The position numbers and the translations under genes are program-made. A model generated the notes under the pieces. The model searched no databases. It was not told where the DNA came from and worked only from the letters and a program-made list of their open reading frames with translations. Below, one piece after another: positions 43,825 to 52,053 of a stretch of 64,000 bases of DNA (position 1 is its first letter; every line of letters begins with the position of its first letter). The DNA comes from Streptomyces djakartensis (GTDB lineage Bacteria > Actinomycetota > Actinomycetes > Streptomycetales > Streptomycetaceae). Location of the stretch: positions 365,654 through 429,653 of the forward strand of contig NZ_BMWE01000004.1 of the NCBI RefSeq assembly GCF_014651075.1, given 5' to 3'.

Positions 43825-46419
43825 GTGAACGAGGGGGTGCGCCACCAGGTGCGCGATGACGTCTGGTCCGGCAGCTGGGTCGCCGAGCGGCTCGGTGTGG
43901 AGCTCGTCGGCGACGACCGGCTGACCGGGCTGCTGGGGCTGGCGCTGCGCCGCAACCCCAAGCGGGCCCACCTGCTGGTGTCGAACGTGCTGGGCAAGCA
44001 CGTACCGCAGTCGCCGTCCGTCGTCTACGGCCACGGCGTCGAGCTCGGCCGCCGGGTCCGTGAGCTGCTGGGACCCGACGAGGCCGGCCGGGCGGTCGTG
44101 CTCGGCTACGCGGAGACCGCGACCGGCCTCGGCCACTCCGTGGCCGACGGGCTGGGCCTCGCCCCCTACCTGCACTCCACCCGCCGCCCCGTCGCGGGTG
44201 TCGCACCGGCCGGCGGCTTCGAGGAGTCCCACTCGCACGCCACCTCGCACCTGCTCCTGCCGGAGGATCCCGCGCTGCTGGCCGGCGACGGGCCGCTGGT
44301 ACTGGTCGACGACGAGTTCTCCACGGGGAACACGGTGCTGAACACCGTCCGGGATCTTCATCAGCGGTATCCGCGGCGGCGGTACGTCGTGGTGGCGCTG
44401 GTGGACATGCGGTCCGCCGCCGACGCGAATCGCCTCGCGGATTTCGCCGGGGAGATCGGCGCGCGGGTGGATCTCGTGGCGGCGGCTTCGGGGACGGTGC
44501 GGCTGCCGGAGGGGGTGCTGGAGAAGGGGCCGGAGCTGGTGGCGCGGTACGAGGCCGGGAGTGCCGCGGGAGGCAGTCCGTCGGCCGCGGCGCCGTCGTG
44601 GCCGGTCGCGCAGTTCCCCGCGCCCCTGGAGGATGTCGCCGACACCCACCTCCAAGGGGCGCGGGGAACTGCGCGACCAGCCCCCACCGGCCCGCAGCCG
44701 GCGGACAAGGGCACTCACCCCCACGTCACCCGCATTCACCTGGGATGGCCACGCGGCCTGCCGGACGGCGGCCGGCACGGGTTCACCCCCGCGCACCGGG
44801 AGCGCCTGGAGGCCGCCCTCCCGGGCATGGCCGCCCGACTCGCGCAGGCCCTGCCCAAGAACGCACGCCGCGTGCACATCCTCGGCTTCGAGGAGCTGAT
44901 GTACGCCCCGCTCAGGCTCGCCCACGAGCTGGAGCGGATCACCGACGCCGAGGTCCGCTACTCGACCACGACCCGCTCGCCGGTCCTCGCCGTCGACGAC
45001 CCCGGGTACGCGATCCGCACCCGCCTGGTCTTCCCCGCCCACGACGACCCGGCCGACGGCCCCGGCGAGCGGTACGCCTACAACGTCGCGGGCGCCGGCT
45101 TCGACGCCGTGGTCGCCGTCGTCGACTCGGTCGCCGACACGCCCCGGCTGCACGCGCCCGACGGCCTGCTCGCCCAGCTCTCGGCGCACACGCCGCAGGT
45201 CCTCCTCGCCGTCGTGCCGTCGTACGCGCCCGAGACCCCGCACGCCCCCGAAAGGCCCTCCATGCTGCCCGAGCCCCTCCGTGGCCCCGCCTTCTCGTCG
45301 TACCCGCCCGAGGAGGTCGGCTGGCTGCTCCAGGACCTCTCGGACGTGACGCTGGAGGCGCCGACCGAGGAGCGCGAGGAGGCCATCCAGAGCGGCGGCG
45401 CCCACTACGCGGAGTCGCTGCCCGTGGAGTACCAGCCGAGCGAGCAGTACCAGGAGCTGTTCCACACCGCGCTGGAGGAGTCGGCGGCCCGTATCGCCCA
45501 GGCGGCCGGCGTGGTCACCGAGACGATCCTCGCCGAGCGGTCCCCCCACCCCGTCCTGGTCTCCCTGGCCCGCGCGGGCACACCCGTCGGCATCCTCATG
45601 CGCCGCTGGGCCCGGCACCGGCACGGCCTCGACCTGCCGCACTACGCCGTGTCCATCGTCCGCGGCCGCGGCATCGACGCCAACGCGCTGCGCTGGCTCG
45701 CCCGGCACCACGACCCCGGGGACGTCGTCTTCGTCGACGGCTGGACCGGCAAGGGCGCCATCACCCGCGAACTCGCCCAGGCCCTGGAGGAATTCGAGAA
45801 GTCCGACGGCATCACCGGCTTCAGCCCCGAGATCGCCGTCCTGGCCGACCCGGGCTCCTGCGTGCGGACCTACGGCACCCGCGAGGACTTCCTCATCCCC
45901 TCCGCCTGCCTCAACTCGACCGTGTCGGGGCTGATCTCGCGGACCGTGCTGCGTGCGGACCTCGTCGGCCCGCACGACTTCCACGGCGCGAAGTTCTACC
46001 GCGAACTCACCGGCACCGACGTCTCGGTGGCCTTCCTGGACGCCGTGTCCGCACGCTTCCCCGAGGTCGCGGACGCGGCCTGCGCCCAGGCCAAGGAACT
46101 GCTCGCCGCCGACCGCTCACCCACGTGGGAGGGCTGGGCCGCCGTCGAACGCATCAGCGAGGAGTACGGCATCCACGATGTGAACCTCGTCAAGCCCGGC
46201 GTCGGCGAGACCACCCGGGTGCTGCTGCGCCGTGTGCCCTGGAAGGTCCTGGCGCGTGCCGGGGCGGGCAGCGACCTCGACCACGTACGCCTGCTGGCCG
46301 GGCAGCGCGGCGTGCCCGTCGAGGAGGTCGACGGACTGCCCTACACCTGCGTCGGCCTGATCCACCCCAAGTACACCCGGGGCGCGACCGGCGCCGACGG
46401 CAAGGCGGTGACCCTCTGA
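43825..46419 (+). CDS. PRTase_2-TRSP-StiP-Pelota fusion protein of the Ter module
   Basis: An 864-residue multidomain protein. Residues about 1-250 form a PRTase_2 phosphoribosyltransferase with the PRPP loop VLVDDEFSTGNT near 160. Residues 300-420 carry TRSP-like blocks (RIHLGWPRGLPDGG to YAYNVAG). Residues about 500-720 match the StiP/PRTase domain (VLVSLARAGTPVGILMRRW, RGRGIDANAL, VVFVDGWTGKGAITREL). The end is a Pelota-like RNA-binding unit (GVGETTRVLLRRVPWKVL to YTCVGLIHPKYTRG). These families co-occur in Ter loci and are predicted to build a ribosylated metabolite. The linker after domain 1 holds a dispersed repeat in frame. I chose GTG 43825 with GGAG 6 bases upstream; ATG 43813 is possible. 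Confidence 0.85.
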   Translation: MNEGVRHQVRDDVWSGSWVAERLGVELVGDDRLTGLLGLALRRNPKRAHLLVSNVLGKHVPQSPSVVYGHGVELGRRVRELLGPDEAGRAVVLGYAETATGLGHSVADGLGLAPYLHSTRRPVAGVAPAGGFEESHSHATSHLLLPEDPALLAGDGPLVLVDDEFSTGNTVLNTVRDLHQRYPRRRYVVVALVDMRSAADANRLADFAGEIGARVDLVAAASGTVRLPEGVLEKGPELVARYEAGSAAGGSPSAAAPSWPVAQFPAPLEDVADTHLQGARGTARPAPTGPQPADKGTHPHVTRIHLGWPRGLPDGGRHGFTPAHRERLEAALPGMAARLAQALPKNARRVHILGFEELMYAPLRLAHELERITDAEVRYSTTTRSPVLAVDDPGYAIRTRLVFPAHDDPADGPGERYAYNVAGAGFDAVVAVVDSVADTPRLHAPDGLLAQLSAHTPQVLLAVVPSYAPETPHAPERPSMLPEPLRGPAFSSYPPEEVGWLLQDLSDVTLEAPTEEREEAIQSGGAHYAESLPVEYQPSEQYQELFHTALEESAARIAQAAGVVTETILAERSPHPVLVSLARAGTPVGILMRRWARHRHGLDLPHYAVSIVRGRGIDANALRWLARHHDPGDVVFVDGWTGKGAITRELAQALEEFEKSDGITGFSPEIAVLADPGSCVRTYGTREDFLIPSACLNSTVSGLISRTVLRADLVGPHDFHGAKFYRELTGTDVSVAFLDAVSARFPEVADAACAQAKELLAADRSPTWEGWAAVERISEEYGIHDVNLVKPGVGETTRVLLRRVPWKVLARAGAGSDLDHVRLLAGQRGVPVEEVDGLPYTCVGLIHPKYTRGATGADGKAVTL
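44656..44700 (+). repeat. Repeat family A, copy 3, in frame inside the PRTase-TRSP gene
   Basis: GGGGCGCGGGGAACTGCGCG followed by ACCAGCCCCCACCGGCCCGC matches the intergenic copies at 18344 and 27042. Here it is read as GARGTARPAPTGPQP in the linker between the PRTase_2 and TRSP domains, without breaking the frame. Codons GGA, ACT and CGA are unusual for the gene. Confidence 0.85.
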
Positions 46420-47228
46420 TGCCCGCACTCGTCGCGAGCGACCTCGACCGCACCCTGATCTACTCCGCCGCGGCGCTGGCCCTGACCATGCCGGACGCGC
46501 GGGCGCCCCGGCTGCTGTGCGTGGAGGTGCACGAGAGCAGGCCGCTGTCGTACATGACGGAGACGGCGGCCCAGCTCCTCACCGAACTGGGCGACGCGGC
46601 CGTGTTCGTGCCCACGACGACCCGGACGCGCAAGCAGTACCAGCGCATCAACCTGCCGGGCCCGGCGCCCGCTTACGCGATCTGCGCGAACGGCGGCCAC
46701 CTCCTGGTGGACGGGGTCTCCGACCCCGACTGGCACGCGCAGGTGACCGCGAGGCTGGCCGACCAGTGCGCGCCCCTGGCCGAGGTGCAGGAGCATCTGC
46801 TGAGGGCCGCCGACCCGGTCTGGGTGCGCAAGCACCGCGTCGCCGACGACCTCTTCGCCTACCTCGTCGTCGAGCGCGAGCTGCTCGACGAGGACTGGGT
46901 GAAGGAACTCGCCGTGTGGGCGGAGAACCGCGGCTGGACCGTGTCCCTCCAGGGCCGCAAGATCTACGCCGTGCCCAAGCCGCTCACCAAGAGCGCGGCG
47001 ATGCGCGAGGTCGCCCGGCGGACCGGGGCCGATCTCATGCTCGCCGCAGGTGACTCCCTGCTCGACACCGACCTGCTGCTCGCGGCGGACCAGGGCTGGC
47101 GGCCCGGCCACGGGGAGCTGGCCGACACCGGCTTCACGGCTCCCTCGATCAGGGTGCTTCCCGACCGGGGTGTCCTCGCCGGGGAGCGGATCCTGCGGGA
47201 GTTTCTGGGGGCGGTACGGGGCGCCTGA
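46419..47228 (+). CDS. HAD-family phosphatase of the Ter module
   Basis: A 269-residue HAD hydrolase. Motif I is SDLDRTLIYSA (nucleophile Asp near residue 8), the Thr/Ser motif lies in VPTTTRTRKQY, and the lysine and final acidic motif in PKPLTKSAAM and LAAGDSLLDTDLLLAAD. The ATG shares one base with the stop of the fusion gene (TGATG), so translation is coupled. It would remove a phosphate from the intermediate made by the two PRTase domains. Its 3' end overlaps the convergent DedA gene by 80 bases. Confidence 0.9.
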   Translation: MPALVASDLDRTLIYSAAALALTMPDARAPRLLCVEVHESRPLSYMTETAAQLLTELGDAAVFVPTTTRTRKQYQRINLPGPAPAYAICANGGHLLVDGVSDPDWHAQVTARLADQCAPLAEVQEHLLRAADPVWVRKHRVADDLFAYLVVERELLDEDWVKELAVWAENRGWTVSLQGRKIYAVPKPLTKSAAMREVARRTGADLMLAAGDSLLDTDLLLAADQGWRPGHGELADTGFTAPSIRVLPDRGVLAGERILREFLGAVRGA

Positions 47229-47919
47229 GAACTCGGGTGTCCTGGTCGTCGTGCGGGTGCGGCGCCGTCGTGGCTGATCGCGCCCCGCGGCGGAGCCGCT
47301 GATCGGCACGGCCCCGCGCCCCTTCAGGGCGCCGTCGCAGCAGCCGTATCGCGATGAACGCCGCCACCGCCAGGGCCGCGACGGCCAGGACCACCTTCGA
47401 GTAGGCGGAGACGATGTCCGTCACCTGGTGCCAGTTGGCGCCGAGGAAGTAGCCCGCCAGCACGAACGCCGTGTTCCAGATCGCGCTGCCCAGAGTGGTC
47501 AGCCCCAGGAACACCGGCAGGGGCATCCGCTCGACACCAGCCGGCACGGAGATCAGGCTGCGGAAGATCGGGATCATCCGGCCGAAGAACACGGCCTTGG
47601 TGCCGTGCTTGAGGAACCACGCCTCGGTCTTCTCGATGTCCGAGACCTTCACCAGCGGCAGCCGGCCCGCGATCGCCACCGTGCGGTCCCGGCCGAGCAG
47701 CGCGCCGACCCCGTACAGCGCGAGCGCGCCGATCACCGAGCCGGCCGTCGTCCACAGCAGGGCGGCGAGCAGGCTCACCCGCCCGCTGCTCGCGGCGAAC
47801 CCGGCGAGCGGCAGGATCACCTCGCTGGGCAGGGGCGGAAACAGGTTCTCCAGGGCGATGGCGAGACCGGCACCCGGCGCCCCCAGCGCGTGCATGAGGT
47901 CGTTGACCCACTCAGTCAT
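47149..47919 (-). CDS. DedA-family membrane protein 1
   Basis: A 256-residue DedA/SNARE-associated membrane protein. Landmarks are ENLFPPLPSEVILPLAGF, then FFGRMIPIFRSLISVPAG with the functional Arg residues, and four to five helices. DedA proteins act in polyprenyl-phosphate or phospholipid recycling and proton-motive-force maintenance. The cytoplasmic tail of about 55 residues is basic, Pro-rich and encoded antisense to the end of the HAD gene, so its sequence is constrained. TAGCCT ends 7 bases before the ATG, which suggests a leaderless mRNA. Confidence 0.9.
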   Translation of the reverse strand: MTEWVNDLMHALGAPGAGLAIALENLFPPLPSEVILPLAGFAASSGRVSLLAALLWTTAGSVIGALALYGVGALLGRDRTVAIAGRLPLVKVSDIEKTEAWFLKHGTKAVFFGRMIPIFRSLISVPAGVERMPLPVFLGLTTLGSAIWNTAFVLAGYFLGANWHQVTDIVSAYSKVVLAVAALAVAAFIAIRLLRRRPEGARGRADQRLRRGARSATTAPHPHDDQDTRVLRRPVPPPETPAGSAPRRGHPGREAP

Positions 47920-47993
47920 GCCGGTCAGGCTAGAAAAACGGACCTGAAGGTTCCCTGAGGAAACCCCCGGGCCGGGCCCGGAGGCAGCGGCGG

Positions 47994-48212
47994 TCAGCCG
48001 CAGCAGCCGCCACCGCAGCAGCCGCCCGAGCCACTCGCGCGAGGTGCCGGGGCGGGGGCGGAGGCGGAGCCGCCGACCGCTACCGTGGAGAGGAGTTTCA
48101 CCGTGTCGTCATGGCCCACGGGACACGGCGCGGGCGCGGAGGACTCCGCCATGGGGCGGGTCAGTTCGAAGGTGTCGCCGCAGGTCCGGCAGCGGTACTC
48201 GTAGCGAGGCAT
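47994..48212 (-). CDS. FmdB-family zinc-ribbon protein
   Basis: A 72-residue protein that opens MPRYEYRCRTCGDTFELTRP, the FmdB signature with the first CxxC knuckle; a single Cys in APCPVGHDD forms part of the second. The end is a Gly/Cys-rich tail (GGCCGGGCCG) with four cysteines that may bind metal. The family is small, widespread and lacks a defined role; some members are regulators. No ribosome site is visible before the ATG. Confidence 0.85.
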   Translation of the reverse strand: MPRYEYRCRTCGDTFELTRPMAESSAPAPCPVGHDDTVKLLSTVAVGGSASAPAPAPRASGSGGCCGGGCCG

Positions 48213-48432
48213 GGGGACAGAATAATCCGGGGCGACGGAAATTCCGCCGTCCAGGATCGCTTTTCGATCATTCCTGTCCCAACCAGTGTGGAGAAGCTGT
48301 AAAGGCCACTGGTAACTTTCAACTGTGCGAAGAGCCGTAAGGCTGGGGGGATGTGGGGTGCGTCGCGGTTGACCGCCGCAACCATGCCCTTTCGCGCGAG
48401 CACCACCGTAAGCGGGGAGGGGAGACGCAGCC

Positions 48433-50616
48433 GTGACCGAGGCTGGGCGGAAACCGGACGAGACCATGCAGTTGAAGGCTCTCGCTTCCTCGCCTACGAA
48501 GAATGCGAAGTATGCGGAATATGCGGACGAGACCATGCAATTGCGTACCGGTGATGTGGTCGCGTCTCTCACCCCGGACGAGGCACCGGGCACGGCTTCG
48601 GGCGGGCGCCGGTCCGGATCGCGCAGTCGGCGCAGGGCCCCCAGGGCCTCCCGCCTGGCCCCCCTCATAGCCCGCGTCGCGCCGTACGCGAGCCGCCTGC
48701 GGCCCCGGTACCCGCACCACGACCGCACCGGCTGGCGCCGCTGGGCGCCCTCCTGGCGGCAGTGGCTCGGTATCGCCCTGACGTTCACCGGGGTGACCTT
48801 CGCCTTCCTGGGCGTGGCCTACGCCGCCACCGACATACCGGACGACATCAACTCGTACGCCACCCAGCAGGACAACGTCTACTACTGGTCCGACGGAACA
48901 CCCATGGCCCGCACCGGCTGGGTGCAGCGGCAGGAGATGCCCCTGAAGGACATCCCCGAGGACGTCCGCGAGGCCGTGCTCGCGGCGGAGAACGCCAGCT
49001 TCTACAGCGACCCCGGCATATCCCTCAGCGGCCTCACCCGCGCCCTGTGGCGCACTGTGGGCCAGGGAGACACCCAGGGCGGCTCCACCATCACCCAGCA
49101 GTACGTCAAGAACGTCTACCTCAACCAGGACCGCTCGGTCAGCCGCAAGTTCACCGAGGCCATGCTCGCCCTCAAGCTCGACAACGAGATGAGCAAGGAC
49201 GACATCCTCGAGGGCTACCTCAACACCAGCTGGTTCGGCCGCGGCACCTACGGCATCCAGCGCGCCGCCCAGGCCTACTACGGCAAGGACGTCCGCGAAC
49301 TCGACGCCAGTGAGGCCGCCTTCCTCGCCTCCCTCCTCAAAGGCGCGGGCCTGTACGACCCCGCCCTGGGCAAGGGCAACCACGCCCGGGCCGTGGAGCG
49401 CTGGTCCTGGACCCTCGACCGCATGGTCGACATCGGCACGCTGCCGGAGTCGGAGCGGGCCAAGTACAAGGAGTTCCCCGAGCCGCTGAAGCGGGCGCCC
49501 GGGTTCGACACCGGCAAGCAGAGCGACTACCTCGTGGAGCTGGCCGCCCAGTACGCCAAGAAGAGCGCGCGCATCTCGGACAAGGAGTTCGACCTCGGCG
49601 GCTACCAGATCTACACGACCTTCGACCGCAAGCAGGAGGCCGCGCTCACGGACGCCGTGGCCAAGGCCCGCAAGCAGGCCCGGAAGGACGACCCGGCCAA
49701 GGCGAAGACCGTGCACTACGGCGCCGCCTCGGTGGCCACCGACGGCCGGATCCTCGCTCTGCACGGCGGCCCCGACCACCGCAAGCAGGGCTACAACGAG
49801 TCGAACGCGACCACCGTGCCCGCCGGTTCGGCCTTCCTGCCCTTCGTCTACGCCGCCGCCCTGGAGAACGGCGTGCAGAGGACCCGGGACGGCGCCCGGA
49901 CCCAGGTCACCCCGCAGACGCTGTACGACGGGGACGACGACATCCCCGTCATGACACCCGAGGGCCCCTACTGGGACCGCAGCGGCAAGAAGGTCACAGC
50001 CCGCAACGACGGCGAGAAGTCCTACGGGCGCATCAGCCTGAGCCGGGCGCTCGCCCTGTCGGTGAACACGCCGTTCATGCAGCTCGGCATGGACACCGGC
50101 CTGGACAAGGTGCGGGACACCGCCCAGGCGGCGGGCCTGCTCCCCTCCAGCTTCGGCCCGCAGATCCCCGCGATGTCCCTGGGCAGCGCCACGCCCAGCG
50201 CGATCCGCATGGCGAGCGGATACGCCACCTTCGCCGCCGGGGGCAAGCACGTCGAGCCGTACTCGGTGGCCCGGATCACCCACAACGGATCCCAGGTCAC
50301 CCTGACGAGACCCGCCTCCCGCCGCGCGGTGAAGGCGAGTGTGGCCGAGGCGGTCCAGTCAGCTCTGACGGACGCCTTCCGCACCGCCCACCCCGGGGCG
50401 GACCCGTCCGCCGGGGTGGCCGGGAAGGCCGGCACTGTGCAGAACGACACCGCGTCCTGGTTCGTCGGTACCGCGCACTCCGTGTCGACGGCCGTCGTGA
50501 CCTACCGCATCGACCTCACCAAGAGCCTCGAACCCCTGCCGTTGAAGGGGGTCGCGGGCACCTCCGGCGACAGCGCCCCGTACACCGTCTGGTCCGGTGC
50601 CCGGGGCCTCGGCTGA
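48433..50616 (+). CDS. PBP-type peptidoglycan glycosyltransferase with degenerate transpeptidase site
   Basis: A 727-residue class A PBP-like protein. A 110-residue cytoplasmic part with two DETMQL motifs is followed by one membrane helix (WLGIALTFTGVTFAFLGVAYA). The GT51 domain shows AAENASFYSDPG with the catalytic Glu186, GGSTITQQ near 216 and NTSWFGRGTYGIQRAAQ. The transpeptidase fold follows, but the nucleophile box reads Ser466-Ala-Phe-Leu469 where S-x-x-K is expected, and the third box reads Lys665-Ala-Gly-Thr for KTG; the SVN box (543-545) is kept. It probably polymerises glycans without crosslinking. A deacetylase and an amidase gene follow. Confidence 0.88.
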   Translation: MTEAGRKPDETMQLKALASSPTKNAKYAEYADETMQLRTGDVVASLTPDEAPGTASGGRRSGSRSRRRAPRASRLAPLIARVAPYASRLRPRYPHHDRTGWRRWAPSWRQWLGIALTFTGVTFAFLGVAYAATDIPDDINSYATQQDNVYYWSDGTPMARTGWVQRQEMPLKDIPEDVREAVLAAENASFYSDPGISLSGLTRALWRTVGQGDTQGGSTITQQYVKNVYLNQDRSVSRKFTEAMLALKLDNEMSKDDILEGYLNTSWFGRGTYGIQRAAQAYYGKDVRELDASEAAFLASLLKGAGLYDPALGKGNHARAVERWSWTLDRMVDIGTLPESERAKYKEFPEPLKRAPGFDTGKQSDYLVELAAQYAKKSARISDKEFDLGGYQIYTTFDRKQEAALTDAVAKARKQARKDDPAKAKTVHYGAASVATDGRILALHGGPDHRKQGYNESNATTVPAGSAFLPFVYAAALENGVQRTRDGARTQVTPQTLYDGDDDIPVMTPEGPYWDRSGKKVTARNDGEKSYGRISLSRALALSVNTPFMQLGMDTGLDKVRDTAQAAGLLPSSFGPQIPAMSLGSATPSAIRMASGYATFAAGGKHVEPYSVARITHNGSQVTLTRPASRRAVKASVAEAVQSALTDAFRTAHPGADPSAGVAGKAGTVQNDTASWFVGTAHSVSTAVVTYRIDLTKSLEPLPLKGVAGTSGDSAPYTVWSGARGLG
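48455..48543 (+). repeat. In-frame duplication in the PBP N-terminus
   Basis: CGGACGAGACCATGCAGTTG (48455-48474) recurs at 48524-48543 with one mismatch, 69 bases (23 codons) apart, so both copies encode DETMQL. Between them three 9-base units encode NAK, YAE and YAD with A/T-ending codons that are rare in this genome. Confidence 0.85.
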
Positions 50617-50671
50617 CCCCCGCCCCCGGCACCACCCCGACCTCCGCACCTCCTCGCAGAATGAGCCGCGC

Positions 50672-51949
50672 ATGAAGTCACCGTCCGGCCGCCGCCGCCG
50701 AGCCCGCGCCCCCCGACGCGCCACGCCCCCGCGGATACTGACCCTGGCGGCTCTCCTCGTCGTCGCGTCCCTGGTCGCGGGCTACCTGGCCCTGTCCGGC
50801 TCGGACACCACCACTCCGACCGCCTCCTCCGGGCCCCGCGAGAAGGCCCCCGTGAAGGGGAACCCGGAGCCCCAGTGGGACGGCAGGACGAAAGTCCTCG
50901 GGGACGGCTCCACCTCCTACACCGGCCCCCAGAAGGGGCAGTTGAAGCCGGTGCCCCTCAAACCGGGCGAGAAGCCGCCCCAGTTCGTGGTCTTCTCGTG
51001 GGACGGCGCGCTGCAGGGCGACGACGGACTCTTCTCGCACTACCGGGAGCTGGCCGAGGAGTACGACGCCCACATGACCTTCTTCCTCACGGGCATCTAC
51101 CTGGTGCCCAAGTACAAGAAGGACCTCTATTCCCCGCCCCAGCACGCCAAGGGCTCGGCGGCGATCAGCTATGCCACCGACGAGCACATCCGCACCACGC
51201 TGGAGCAGCTCGGCAAGGCGTGGCAGGGCGGGAACGAGATCGGCACCCACTTCAACGGCCACTTCTGCGGCAAGAAGGGCGGCGGCGACTGGAGCGTCGC
51301 GGAGTGGAAGAGCGAGATCGACCAGTTCTACGGCTTCGTCGAGAAGTGGAAGACCAACACCGGCTTCAAGGACATGGACCCGCTGCCGTTCGACATCAGG
51401 AAGGAGGTCGCCGGAGGCCGTGCGCCCTGTCTGGAGGGCCAGGAGAACCTGCTGAAGGCCGCGAAGGCCTACAACTGGCGCTACGACGCCAGCTCCTCGG
51501 GCGACTTCCAGATATGGCCCCGCAAGAAGGACGGCATCTGGGACTTCCCGCTGCAGATGCTCCCCTACGAGGGAGGCAAGTACCAGGGCCTGTCGATGGA
51601 CTTCAACTTCCTCTACAACCAGTCCAAGGGCGAGACCGAGGGCGACCCGGCCAACTACCCCGAGTGGGAACGGCAGACCGTCGAGACCTACATGTCCGGC
51701 TTCAACCGCGTGTACTACGGCAGCCGGGCCCCGCTGTTCATCGGCAACCACTTCGAGAACTGGAACGGCGGCATCTACATGCGGGCCGTCGACCAGACCA
51801 TCAAGACCGTGTGCACGAAGAAGGACGTCAGGTGCGTGTCCTTCAGGGAGCTGGCCGACTGGCTCGACGCGCAGAAGCCCGAGACGCTGCAGCGGCTGCG
51901 CACCCTCGACCCGGCGCAGTCTCCCGACTGGTCGGTGGTCGTGAAGTAA
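50672..51949 (+). CDS. Membrane-anchored polysaccharide deacetylase-like protein
   Basis: A 425-residue protein with a basic start, one hydrophobic anchor (ILTLAALLVVASLVAGYLAL) and an external NodB-like domain. VFSWDGALQGDD near residue 110 holds the catalytic and metal Asp, and EIGTHFNGHF near 190 the two metal His residues. The later part (GRAPCLEGQ, LPYEGGKYQGLSMDF, LFIGNHFENW) is characteristic of a Streptomyces subgroup. It should remove acetyl groups from a wall or surface glycan. It lies 55 bases after the PBP and is probably in its operon. Confidence 0.85.
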   Translation: MKSPSGRRRRARAPRRATPPRILTLAALLVVASLVAGYLALSGSDTTTPTASSGPREKAPVKGNPEPQWDGRTKVLGDGSTSYTGPQKGQLKPVPLKPGEKPPQFVVFSWDGALQGDDGLFSHYRELAEEYDAHMTFFLTGIYLVPKYKKDLYSPPQHAKGSAAISYATDEHIRTTLEQLGKAWQGGNEIGTHFNGHFCGKKGGGDWSVAEWKSEIDQFYGFVEKWKTNTGFKDMDPLPFDIRKEVAGGRAPCLEGQENLLKAAKAYNWRYDASSSGDFQIWPRKKDGIWDFPLQMLPYEGGKYQGLSMDFNFLYNQSKGETEGDPANYPEWERQTVETYMSGFNRVYYGSRAPLFIGNHFENWNGGIYMRAVDQTIKTVCTKKDVRCVSFRELADWLDAQKPETLQRLRTLDPAQSPDWSVVVK

Positions 51950-52053
51950 CAGGTTGACAAGTAACGGACAACGCCCTTCACAACAGCCCCACACCCCGTG
52001 CGAAGATCTGCTTCCCCGGCCGCCGTTGGCCGGGGGCAAGAGGGGAAACACCA

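Noticed and set aside
42511..45984. 1157-codon minus-strand open frame opposite the Ter operon
   Set aside because: Very long antisense frames are usual in 70% GC DNA. The plus-strand genes have clear domains, ribosome sites and coupling.
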